A DNA stretch of 7,248 bases from Chloroflexota bacterium (GCA_005880755.1 VBGV01000108.1:1-7248); one strand, 5' to 3'; shown: positions 1 through 5,514, counted from the first letter of the stretch. Notes: generated from the sequence alone by a model not told the origin. Made by a program: numbers and translations.

Positions 1-2
1 GG

Positions 3-83
3 GCGCGACTGATCTTCGACAGCGAGGGCATGCGTGAGCTGATCGAGGTGGTCGAGGAAGAGCTGGCGACGCTCGACGCCTGA
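3..83 (+). CDS. C-terminal end of an unidentified protein (partial)
   Basis: Plus-strand frame 3 is open from the window edge to a TGA at 81–83 and gives 26 residues that end in an acidic, helix-like tail (…ELIEVVEEELATLDA). The other two plus frames close within the first 40 bases. Composition and codon use look coding, and the stop is followed at once by C-rich repeats and a hairpin, as expected at a gene end. The gene is convergent with alkA. I do not recognise the family from so short a piece; the start and most of the protein lie outside the window. Confidence 0.5.
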   Translation, partial: ARLIFDSEGMRELIEVVEEELATLDA

Positions 84-87
84 AACT

Positions 88-164
88 GCCTTCCACGCCC
101 CTCACCCCACATCCCTCTCCCCTGAGGCCGCCTTTCACGCCCCTCACCCCACATCCCTCTCCCC
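88..164. repeat. Two tandem copies of a C-rich 35-bp unit, 42-bp period
   Basis: Positions 88–122 and 130–164 are the same 35 bases with one mismatch (93 versus 135); the inner 29 bases, 94–122 and 136–164, are identical. Each copy carries the motif CACGCCCCTCACCCCACATC followed by CCTCTCCCC. Only seven bases separate the copies. This lies in the intergenic gap between two convergent genes. It looks like a local duplication of a terminator-proximal arm, since the second copy forms the left arm of the adjoining hairpin. Confidence 0.85.
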
Positions 165-179
165 CGGGGGGGGAGAGGG
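155..179. terminator. Strong G/C hairpin between convergent genes
   Basis: CCCTCTCCCCC (155–165) and GGGGGAGAGGG (169–179) form a perfect 11-bp stem with a three-base loop. It starts six bases beyond the alkA stop codon and also lies downstream of the plus-strand gene end at 83, so it could end transcription from both sides. There is no T-tract on either strand, so it is not a canonical intrinsic terminator; a role as a T-less terminator or an RNA 3' end stabiliser is inference. Confidence 0.5.
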
Positions 180-184
180 TGCCT

Positions 185-1081
185 CTAGTAACTTCGGTAG
201 TTTCTCAGCGGCCTCTTGGGGCCGAATCGTGGCGCCGCAATGCCAGCCAGTGTCAGGAGTCGGAGCACGCGTGCTCGGTGTCCTCGGTATGGCTCGAGCA
301 GCTCCAGCATTCGCTCGTCGGTCGATCGGGGCGTGCCCTCGAGCGCATAGCCGACCGAGTGCGGAAGGTGATAGTCGCCGACGGGGACCGCGTCGGCGTC
401 GCCCAGCGCCACCATCGCAACCTTCGCCGCCGTCCAGGGGCCAATGCCGGAAAACGCGAGCATCCGCTGGTACGCGCTCGCGAGGTCCATGGTCACGATC
501 TCCTCGAGACGGTTCGCGCTCCGGGCAGTCCGGATGACGATCTCGGCCCGGCGTCGCTCGATCCCGAAGCGATGAAAGCTCCAGTAGGGCGTGCGTGCGA
601 GAACCGATGGTGCGGGCGGCAGCTTCAAGGACGCGGGTCCGGGCGCAGGCTCTCCGATGGCATTCACCATGTGATGGAAGGAAGCGCGCCCCTCCTCGGT
701 CGTGACCTGCTGCAGGATCACCGCCGGCACGAGGGTTTCGAAGACAGAGAGGGTGCGGGTCATCCGGATGCCGGGGATCTCGTGGTGCAGGCGCTTGATC
801 AGCGGATGCGAGGGAGCGAAGCCGGTGTCGTCGTCCTCTTCGCCGCACAGCACGGGCGCGTGCGCGACCGCCCATTCGGCGCCGGGGCCCCATGCGTTGA
901 CCTCAACCGAACCGTTGCGCTGCTCCAGCTGCAGGGTTGCCGGGCCCGCTGGGGTGCGGGTCGCACGCCAAATCGCACCATCGTGATGACGCAGCGAAGG
1001 CCCCGAGCCGATCGGCGCGAGCGTCAGGTCGAGATCGAAGGGACGGCGCGGCTCGAAGCGCGCCTGGGCATCCGCTCCCAC
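185..1081 (-). CDS. alkA: DNA-3-methyladenine glycosylase II (AlkA-like, HhH-GPD family)
   Basis: Base-excision repair enzyme that removes alkylated bases such as 3-methyladenine by cleaving the N-glycosidic bond. The 298-residue protein has the helix-hairpin-helix with FSGIGPWTA at about 210–218, followed by the GPD-type loop PVGDYHLP at 233–240, where Asp236 is the expected catalytic aspartate. The C-terminus (APRFGPKRPLR) resembles that of AlkA homologues. Residues 1–100 would be the N-terminal AlkA_N-type region, which I cannot verify by eye. The GTG start at 1081 is chosen because AGGAG lies six bases upstream. That site belongs to the right end of the IS110 element just upstream, so the current translation signal of alkA is IS-derived. 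Same strand as the ftsEX-M23 genes; if the element is removed, alkA follows the M23 stop by about 20 nt, which suggests former co-transcription. Apparently intact. The symbol is by family resemblance; MPG-like specificity could differ. Confidence 0.88.
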   Translation of the reverse strand: MGADAQARFEPRRPFDLDLTLAPIGSGPSLRHHDGAIWRATRTPAGPATLQLEQRNGSVEVNAWGPGAEWAVAHAPVLCGEEDDDTGFAPSHPLIKRLHHEIPGIRMTRTLSVFETLVPAVILQQVTTEEGRASFHHMVNAIGEPAPGPASLKLPPAPSVLARTPYWSFHRFGIERRRAEIVIRTARSANRLEEIVTMDLASAYQRMLAFSGIGPWTAAKVAMVALGDADAVPVGDYHLPHSVGYALEGTPRSTDERMLELLEPYRGHRARVLRLLTLAGIAAPRFGPKRPLRNYRSY

Positions 1082-1087
1082 ACGAAT

Positions 1088-1092
1088 CTCCT
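1088..1092 (-). promoter_or_regulatory. Ribosome-binding site of alkA, supplied by the IS110 right end
   Basis: Minus-strand AGGAG lies six bases before the GTG start of alkA. These bases are the last ones of the inferred IS110 right end plus its core. The reconstructed empty site would have only TGTGAG at this position, a weaker match to the anti-Shine-Dalgarno sequence, so the insertion may have changed alkA translation. Confidence 0.55.
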
Positions 1093-1093
1093 A

Positions 1094-1099
1094 TGTCAA
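1094..1099 (-). promoter_or_regulatory. Outward-facing -35-like TTGACA at the IS right end
   Basis: The minus strand reads TTGACA across the transposase stop codon (TGA at 1098–1096), pointing out of the element. IS110 elements are known to build a promoter at the circle junction from a -35 in the right end and a -10 in the left end. The -35 match is perfect, but I see no convincing -10 at 16–18 bases either in the reconstructed junction (GTTGCG at 17) or in the present alkA flank. Function is uncertain. Confidence 0.35.
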
Positions 1100-2139
1100 G
1101 CGGCGGCCGCGATGGGCGCGGTCGACCGCTCTGAATCATCCTGTCGAAGCCGCCGGTAGACCTCGTCCGAGATTTGGCGGCGGAGAGCTCTTATAGCTTC
1201 TGTCTTTGTGTTCCCCATCGCCAAACGTCGAGCAATGTAAGCCGAGGCGGGACCTCCGAGTCGCATCTGGGTGATGGCGATTCGGTGCAGGGCAACATTG
1301 AGCTGACGATTGCCGCCGCGGTTGAGGCGGTGACGTTCATGGTTGCCCGACCAGACTGGAATCGGCGCTGTGCCGTTGTGCATGGCAAAGGCCGCGCTCG
1401 AGCGGAAGCGACGCACGTCGGCGGTCTCTGCGACCAGCTTGGCAGCGCTCAAGCCGGCGCAACCGGGCAGCCTCAGCAAAGCTGGCGCCAGCTCTTCCAT
1501 AAGAGCCTCGATGCGACGCTGTAGCCGCTTGACCGATCGAGTCAGTTCTGACAGCCGCTCAACCAGTTCGCGTGCGATTTCAGCCACAACTCCAGTGCGA
1601 TTTTCGAGACGCATCCTGACCTCGCACAAGATCACCGTCCGCAGCAGCCCACTGGCTACAACCTGGTATCCCGGCTCCAGCTCGTGCAGATGCCAGAGAA
1701 GCCGATTCTGTATTCGGGTTCGCTCTCCGACCAGGTCTTCTCGGTGGTCAACCAGCAGCTTGACCTCACGACTCTTGCCCTCCAGCTGCGCCACCGGGAG
1801 GTGGGGTTCACGCAACGCCGCCCGCGCCACCGCCAAGGCGTCGATCGGGTCCGACTTGCCTTGTTCCCGGCCTGTTCTGCGTGCACTCCCCATCAGCTTG
1901 GGTGATACCTGGACAACCGCCTCACCAGCGCTCAGCAATTCACGCTCAAGCACTCGCGACAGATGCCGGCAGTTCTCCAGCGCCCATCGCCGCTCCGGCC
2001 ATTGCCGGGCCCAACCCAATGCCTCCATGTGACCGCTCGAGGTCGCCGCGACCGTGCACGCAGCCAATTGGCGCCCGTTCTCGTCCACCGCCACCAGGGT
2101 GTGGCTCCGCTTGTGACTGTCGCCGCCGAATGTCACCAT
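1096..2139 (-). CDS. IS110-family transposase (DEDD / serine bridge recombinase)
   Basis: This recombinase would move the element by RNA-guided recombination of a circular intermediate with a target site. The N-terminal RuvC-like DEDD domain is visible: Asp7 in FGGDSHKRSHT, Glu55 in WALENCRH, and Asp97 and Asp100 in KSDPIDALAVARA. The Glu55–Asp97 spacing and the DxxD pair match the family. The middle (about 120–220) is helical and coiled-coil-like. The C-terminal Transposase_20-type domain runs from LPGCAGLSAA (about 224) through WSGNHERHRLNRGGNRQLN (263–281), where Ser264 is the likely nucleophile. Full length at 347 residues, with no stop or frameshift. The ATG at 2139 is preceded by AAGGAG with an eight-base spacer, and its leader carries the bridge-RNA-like region. 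Transcription may also come from read-through of the ftsE operon, which has the same orientation. Confidence 0.95.
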   Translation of the reverse strand: MVTFGGDSHKRSHTLVAVDENGRQLAACTVAATSSGHMEALGWARQWPERRWALENCRHLSRVLERELLSAGEAVVQVSPKLMGSARRTGREQGKSDPIDALAVARAALREPHLPVAQLEGKSREVKLLVDHREDLVGERTRIQNRLLWHLHELEPGYQVVASGLLRTVILCEVRMRLENRTGVVAEIARELVERLSELTRSVKRLQRRIEALMEELAPALLRLPGCAGLSAAKLVAETADVRRFRSSAAFAMHNGTAPIPVWSGNHERHRLNRGGNRQLNVALHRIAITQMRLGGPASAYIARRLAMGNTKTEAIRALRRQISDEVYRRLRQDDSERSTAPIAAAA

Positions 2140-2147
2140 GGTCTTGT

Positions 2148-2153
2148 CTCCTT
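2148..2153 (-). promoter_or_regulatory. Shine-Dalgarno site of the transposase
   Basis: A full AAGGAG on the minus strand, eight bases before the ATG at 2139. It lies just beyond the 3' end of the second leader stem (2168), so bridge RNA and translation signal do not overlap. Confidence 0.7.
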
Positions 2154-2160
2154 TTCTGGG

Positions 2161-2331
2161 GGATACAGGACCGGTCGGCGGACACGCCTGAGTGGGGGCG
2201 GATCCACGCTCCTATGAAGTCACGCCGGCCGGCCCATTGCGTCCGGCGGGCGACAATTCGCATGAAAGCTACGTCGCGTCGACGAGCACAGAGACTATGG
2301 GTCAACCCGCCGGACGCAACGAAGCCTGACA
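2161..2331 (-). ncRNA. Candidate IS110 bridge RNA (target-binding and donor-binding loops)
   Basis: The transposase leader folds by eye into two consecutive modules. Module 1 has a perfect 14-bp stem, TTGCGTCCGGCGGG (2319–2306) with CCCGCCGGACGCAA (2250–2237). It encloses an internal loop of 18 and 17 bases around an inner hairpin (GCTCGTCG 2287–2280, loop ACG, CGACG-T-AGC 2276–2268). Module 2 pairs GGGCCGGCCGGCG (2235–2223) with CGCCGACCGGTCC (2180–2168) at 12 of 13 positions around a 42-base interior. Stem, wide internal loop and inner hairpin, twice, between left end and recombinase, is the known architecture of IS110-group bridge RNAs; the available space is about the known size. Module 1 would be the target-binding loop: 2297–2287 resembles the left flank and 2264–2256 pairs with the right flank. 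Module 2 would be the donor-binding loop: CATAGGAG 2216–2209 equals the right end and CACTC 2194–2190 pairs with the left end. The exact RNA ends are not known, and the fold has not been computed. Confidence 0.72.
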
Positions 2332-2334
2332 CTC
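2332..2334 (-). other. Inferred left core (GAG) at the IS110–flank junction
   Basis: Minus-strand GAG shared with 1090–1088 at the other end. Outside it lies the M23 gene 3' flank (TAGTCTGCTGT, beginning with the M23 stop codon); inside it the element begins with TGTCAGG. The core could be AG or GA within this trinucleotide; the sequence alone cannot tell. Confidence 0.5.
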
Positions 2335-2342
2335 ACAGCAGA

Positions 2343-3575
2343 CTAGCAACCGAGCCAGATGCAGGGATCTTTGTAGACGCCGTTGACTCGGATCTCGAAA
2401 TGCAGGTGCGGGCCGGTCGACCAACCTGTCGAACCTTCAAATGCGACCGTCGTTCCGCGCGGCACGACCTGCCCGGTTGAAAGCCCGGGCGCGTACCCGG
2501 AGAGGTGGCCGTAGTACGTCGAATAGCCGTTCCCGTGGATGATCACCAGCAGGTTTCCGTAGCCGACGCTGCCCGGGTACAGGTACGCGACGCCCGTGTC
2601 AGCGGCGACGATCTGGGTGCCATAGGGCCCCGCGATGTCGATGCCCGTATGGATCTTGTGCGGGTACGGGCAGCTGGGCTCGTAGACCTCGAGGTAAAAG
2701 CTCGAGCACCCGAACCGCTGGCTCATGCAGCTGGGGCCGCAATTCGGCTCAGGCCATTCGAACACGCCGTTGCCGCCTCCCGCCCTGATGGCGGCGGCGT
2801 TATATTGCTGGGCCAGCTGCGCCACCTGCGCGTCGATCGCCGCCCGCTCGGCCTGCACCTTGTTGTACTGATCGGCCAGCTGAGCGGCGAGCTGCCTTTC
2901 AAATGCGAGCGCTGCCGCCTCCGTGGCCAGGTTTTTCTCCAGGTCTGCCTCCGCCTCTTTCTGCTGCTTGAGCAGCGCAGACACCTGGCCGCGCTGGCCA
3001 TCGAGGTCGGTGTTGGCCTGCGCGATCTGCGCGTGCTCCTCCTCCATGCCCACGAGCAGCCGACGGTCGGACGCCGCAACCTGCTGCGCACCCACCATCC
3101 GGTTCATGAGCTGGTTGATGCTGTTTGAGGTCAGCACCAGCTGGACGTAGTTGAGGCTGCCGTGCGAGTCGACGTAGCGAAGACGCTGGTTGAGGAGCTG
3201 TTCGCGCACGCTCACGTGCGCCTTCTGCCGGATGAGGGAGGCCTCGCCAAACCTGATCTGGCGGCTCAGCTCGTCGATCGCCGCCTGGGTCTGGGCGATC
3301 AATGCCTTTTGAGCAGCGATCTGATTCCGCAGGCTGGCGATCATCACGTCGATGGCGTTGATCTGGGAGATCGTGTTGTTGATCTGCGACTGGATGTTGT
3401 TGAGCTGGTTCTGGTTGTTGACCTGCTGCCCGATGCCGCTGTTGTAGTTGACGCACGCCTGGTAAACGGCCGGCGGATCACCCGGATAGCAGTAGATTGC
3501 AGAGGCGATCTGCACAGACTGCGGAGCCCATGCCGTCGTGGCCAGGATCGCTGCGATCAACAAACGAACCTTCAA
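2343..3575 (-). CDS. Secreted coiled-coil murein hydrolase with LytM/M23 domain (FtsEX partner)
   Basis: Predicted exported peptidoglycan hydrolase that cleaves peptide cross-links during division under control of FtsEX, the role of EnvC, PcsB or RipC in other bacteria. A signal peptide covers residues 1–26 (cleavage after ASA). Two long Gln/Ala-rich helical stretches (about 48–130 and 165–262) would form the coiled-coil hairpin that touches FtsX. The M23 domain (about 300–405) keeps every catalytic residue: His309 and Asp313 (HTGID), His357 (YYGH), and His390 and His392 (HLHFE). Unlike EnvC, whose LytM site is degenerate, this one should be an enzyme itself. Six cysteines (279, 283, 290, 302, 405, 410) surround the domain and suggest disulfides. 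The start is a TTG at 3575, two bases after the ftsX stop, with GAGGA seven to eight bases upstream. It ends eight bases before the IS110 insertion and is intact. Confidence 0.9.
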   Translation of the reverse strand: MKVRLLIAAILATTAWAPQSVQIASAIYCYPGDPPAVYQACVNYNSGIGQQVNNQNQLNNIQSQINNTISQINAIDVMIASLRNQIAAQKALIAQTQAAIDELSRQIRFGEASLIRQKAHVSVREQLLNQRLRYVDSHGSLNYVQLVLTSNSINQLMNRMVGAQQVAASDRRLLVGMEEEHAQIAQANTDLDGQRGQVSALLKQQKEAEADLEKNLATEAAALAFERQLAAQLADQYNKVQAERAAIDAQVAQLAQQYNAAAIRAGGGNGVFEWPEPNCGPSCMSQRFGCSSFYLEVYEPSCPYPHKIHTGIDIAGPYGTQIVAADTGVAYLYPGSVGYGNLLVIIHGNGYSTYYGHLSGYAPGLSTGQVVPRGTTVAFEGSTGWSTGPHLHFEIRVNGVYKDPCIWLGC

Positions 3576-3577
3576 CG

Positions 3578-4468
3578 TCAGATCCTCACGTACCGTCGGA
3601 CGCCGATGTAGCTACCCAGCGCGCCCAGCAGCGCCCCCGCCAGGAGCAGGTCCTGGGCCAGGATCGAGATGAAACGCGGGTCGTAGCTCAGAGGGATGAA
3701 TCCGATATCGGACTTGAAGCGATCGACCGCCGGCGGGTAGGCGATCACGAGCAGGGCGAGCGCGATCGATGCCGCGATCAGCCCCGTCATGATGCCCTCG
3801 ATCACGAACGGGCCCCGGACGAACCACTCGGTGGCGCCGACGAGCTTCATCACCTCGATCTCTTTGCGGCGGTGATAAACGGCCGTGCGGATGGTGTTCA
3901 TCACGATCACCACCGACACGATCATGAGGATCAGCAGCAGGGCCACGCCGGCAAGGCTCAGCCAGGACGACAGCTCGAGCATCCGGTTGACGAAGTCGCC
4001 CTGGTAGTTGGTGGGGTCGGCGGGATCGACGCCCGGCCAGCGACGAGCGAGCGTGTCGATGGCGGCAACGTCGCCGAGATTCTTGACGTGGACCTCGAGC
4101 TTTGCATCAAGCGGATTGCCCTCGATCTGCTGCGCGAAGACGACGTTTTGCGGATCCGCCTTGAACTGCGCGAGCGCTTCTTCCTTGGTGATGAATCGAA
4201 CGCTCGTCACGCGTGCGTCGGCCGTCAGCTGCTGCTGGAAGTCGGACACGGTCTGCAGCGGCGTGTCATCTGACACGTTGATCGAGATCTCGCTGACCTT
4301 GGTGCGGAATCCGTCCAGCACTTGCGAAAAGGCGTGACCCACGAGAAGGTTGACGCCGGCCAGGACCAGGATCAGCGTGATCGACAGCACGGCGGCCAGG
4401 CTCACGGCCAGGTTCCGCCAGAAGCTCTGCCAGGCGCTGTTAAGCGCGAACTTGAGATTTCGCAACAT
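3578..4468 (-). CDS. ftsX: Cell division protein FtsX
   Basis: Membrane subunit of the FtsEX complex, an ABC-type machine that transmits ATP hydrolysis in the cytoplasm to a murein hydrolase outside rather than transporting a substrate. The 296 residues show the family layout: a cytoplasmic N-terminus, a transmembrane helix at about 20–43, a large external domain (about 45–165) with the conserved ITKEEAL at 93–99, then three helices at about 168–191, 222–244 and 268–290. RRKEIEVMKLVGAT (200–213) on the cytoplasmic side of the second helix is a strong family signature and a likely contact for FtsE. The ATG at 4468 lies inside ftsE, with a 29-base overlap, so translation is probably coupled. 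The stop is two bases from the next gene. Intact. Confidence 0.96.
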   Translation of the reverse strand: MLRNLKFALNSAWQSFWRNLAVSLAAVLSITLILVLAGVNLLVGHAFSQVLDGFRTKVSEISINVSDDTPLQTVSDFQQQLTADARVTSVRFITKEEALAQFKADPQNVVFAQQIEGNPLDAKLEVHVKNLGDVAAIDTLARRWPGVDPADPTNYQGDFVNRMLELSSWLSLAGVALLLILMIVSVVIVMNTIRTAVYHRRKEIEVMKLVGATEWFVRGPFVIEGIMTGLIAASIALALLVIAYPPAVDRFKSDIGFIPLSYDPRFISILAQDLLLAGALLGALGSYIGVRRYVRI

Positions 4469-5180
4469 CGTCGTGATACCTGCCTGAACGGTCGTCCCTC
4501 GCGATCTGCCCGGCGTCGATGGCGATGACGCGGCGCCGGAGAAGGTCGACGATCTCTCGGTTGTGCGTCGCCATCACCACCGTGGCGCCGCGCGCGTTGA
4601 TGCGCAGGAACAGCTGCATGATCTCCCACGCGGTCGCGGGGTCGAGGTTGCCGGTGGGCTCGTCCGCGATGATGAATCTCGGTGCGTGCACCAGGGCGCG
4701 AGCGATGGCGACGCGCTGCTGTTCACCGCCGGAGAGATTGGAAGGGTACGTGTGGTCCTTGCCGGTAAGGCTGACCGTGTCGAGCGCCTCCGCGACTCGC
4801 GCTCGAATGTGCGAGTCGGCCTCGCCGAGAACGCGCAGGGCAAAGGCGACGTTCTCGTAAACGGTCAGGTTCGGCAGGAGCTTGAAGTCCTGAAAAACCA
4901 GGCCGACCTTGCGCCGGTAGTAGGGCAGCTTCCGCCGCTTCATCCGCCCGAGCTCGACGCCGTCGACGAAGATCTTGCCCTTGCTCGGCTTCTCCTCGCG
5001 GATCAGCAGGCGCACGAGCGTGGACTTGCCCGCGCCCGAAGGGCCGACCAGGAAGAGGAAGTCGCCCTCGGGGACCTCGAGGTTGATGTCCCGAAGGGCT
5101 TCAGTTCCAGTCGGGTACGTCTTGAAGACACGCTGGAAGCTGATTACCGGCCGGCTCTCGAAATCTGGTGTCAAAACCAT
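4440..5180 (-). CDS. ftsE: Cell division ATP-binding protein FtsE
   Basis: ATPase subunit of FtsEX, which pairs with FtsX at the inner face of the membrane at the septum. The 246-residue product contains all ABC motifs in order: Walker A GPSGAGKST (46–54), Q-loop VFQD with Gln97, signature LSGGEQQR (149–156), Walker B FIIADEP (169–175) and the H-loop His206 in ATHN. FKLLPNLTVYENVAF (99–113) is typical of FtsE rather than general ABC exporters. An upstream in-frame start at 5288 would add 36 residues, but I prefer the ATG at 5180: homologues begin about here, the extra residues look non-coding, and the best promoter (5241–5269) would place the transcript start downstream of 5288. The ribosome-binding site is weak (AAGAG about nine bases upstream). 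First gene of the ftsE-ftsX-M23 operon. Confidence 0.95.
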   Translation of the reverse strand: MVLTPDFESRPVISFQRVFKTYPTGTEALRDINLEVPEGDFLFLVGPSGAGKSTLVRLLIREEKPSKGKIFVDGVELGRMKRRKLPYYRRKVGLVFQDFKLLPNLTVYENVAFALRVLGEADSHIRARVAEALDTVSLTGKDHTYPSNLSGGEQQRVAIARALVHAPRFIIADEPTGNLDPATAWEIMQLFLRINARGATVVMATHNREIVDLLRRRVIAIDAGQIARDDRSGRYHDDVAKSQVRA

Positions 5181-5240
5181 TGGCTGGATCTCTTGCTGTG
5201 GCGTTACGCGCCAGCGGGCGCGAGCGGCTAGGTCGCGGGC

Positions 5241-5269
5241 AGTATACCCCATGCCCCGTGTGGCTCCAA
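5241..5269 (-). promoter_or_regulatory. Sigma70-type promoter for the ftsE operon
   Basis: On the minus strand TTGGAG (5269–5264, four of six to consensus) and TATACT (5246–5241, five of six) are separated by exactly 17 bases. The transcript should start near 5234, giving a leader of about 54 nt to the ftsE ATG at 5180. This is the best promoter-like pair in the prfB–ftsE gap and faces the right way. Confidence 0.6.
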
Positions 5270-5350
5270 CCCCTTCCCAGAGTGCCAACCAAAGGCATTA
5301 ACGAACGAGCTGCACGAGCCTTGCGTGAAGTTCTTTCTGACGTCGCATTG

Positions 5351-5373
5351 GCGGCCGGGTTGAACCCGGCCGC
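5351..5373. repeat. GC-rich perfect inverted repeat upstream of the ftsE promoter
   Basis: GCGGCCGGGTT (5351–5361) and its exact reverse complement AACCCGGCCGC (5363–5373) are separated by one base; as RNA this is a 9-bp stem with a TTGAA/TTCAA loop. It resembles a tRNA T-arm at first sight, but the loop is two bases too short and no acceptor or anticodon stem surrounds it. It lies about 80 bp upstream of the ftsE -35. It has no T-tract; function unknown. Confidence 0.8.
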
Positions 5374-5460
5374 GACCCGCGTCCGCCTAGGTCTGCCAAG
5401 CGCTGTCTCGAGTGGCTACTTAGACAAGTCCAAACCGTATACCGGAATGGGAGCAGCCCC

Positions 5461-5475
5461 ATCGGCGAAGCCGAT
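5461..5475. repeat. Small hairpin, ATCGGC stem with three-base loop
   Basis: ATCGGC-GAA-GCCGAT is a perfect six-bp stem; beyond one G·G mismatch it can extend by three more C–G pairs. It lies directly downstream, in the prfB sense, of the 13-bp hairpin and may form a double-hairpin 3' end with it. Confidence 0.6.
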
Positions 5476-5481
5476 CGGGCG

Positions 5482-5512
5482 ATGAGGGAAAACCATCCGG
5501 GTTTTCCCTCAT
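5482..5512 (-). terminator. Perfect 13-bp hairpin just after the prfB stop codon
   Basis: ATGAGGGAAAACC (5482–5494) and GGTTTTCCCTCAT (5500–5512) are exact reverse complements around a five-base loop. The hairpin begins two bases after the prfB TAG stop. It lacks a downstream T-run on the minus strand, so it is not a standard intrinsic terminator. Position argues for a transcription end or 3' end protection of the secA-prfB message; a protein-binding palindrome is an alternative. Confidence 0.6.
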
Positions 5513-5514
5513 AT

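Larger units (their letters stand above)
1088..2331 (-). mobile_element. IS110-family insertion sequence, apparently complete
   Basis: A 347-codon IS110-type transposase is preceded by a structured 192-bp leader and followed by only a few bases. Ends are inferred from four agreeing signals. The trinucleotide GAG is present at both junctions (2334–2332 and 1090–1088, minus strand). Octamer CATAGGAG occurs at the right end (1095–1088) and again inside the leader (2216–2209). Leader segment CACTC is complementary to GAGTG at the left end. Other leader segments match both outside flanks. One core plus body is 1244 bp, close to typical IS110 lengths. There are no terminal inverted repeats and no ordinary target duplication, as expected for the IS110 group. 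It lies between the M23 hydrolase gene and alkA, on the same strand as both. Confidence 0.8.
5181..5514. other. 334-bp intergenic region between prfB and ftsE
   Basis: No convincing gene is visible on either strand. Plus-strand and minus-strand open frames run through it but carry no recognisable motif and no ribosome-binding site. It contains three perfect hairpins (5351–5373, 5461–5475, 5482–5512) and the proposed ftsE promoter (5241–5269). It separates the secA-prfB transcript from the ftsE operon. Confidence 0.7.

Noticed and set aside
94..164. CRISPR-like direct repeats
   Set aside because: Only two copies with a 13-base spacing between the identical 29-bp cores; no array.
179..1159. 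326-codon open frame on the plus strand
   Set aside because: It runs antisense through the whole of alkA and into the transposase, has no recognisable motif, and is explained by GC-rich codon use of alkA, whose catalytic motifs are clear.
1088..2216. CTCCTATG (1088–1095 and 2209–2216) as a target-site duplication bounding a 1.1-kb IS
   Set aside because: This would leave only about 70 bp of leader. The second copy lies inside module 2 of the leader fold, where a match to the element's right end is expected of a donor guide.
2505..3128. 207-codon plus-strand open frame
   Set aside because: Antisense shadow of the M23 hydrolase gene; low-complexity composition mirrors the coiled-coil codons.
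5351..5373. tRNA-like T-arm (GGGTTCAACCC on the minus strand)
   Set aside because: The loop is too short for a T-loop and no D-arm, anticodon arm or acceptor stem can be paired around it.
5168..5485. 105-codon plus-strand open frame across the prfB–ftsE gap
   Set aside because: Its start is antisense to ftsE, it has no ribosome-binding site, and its 3' half is made of the translated hairpins. No family resemblance.
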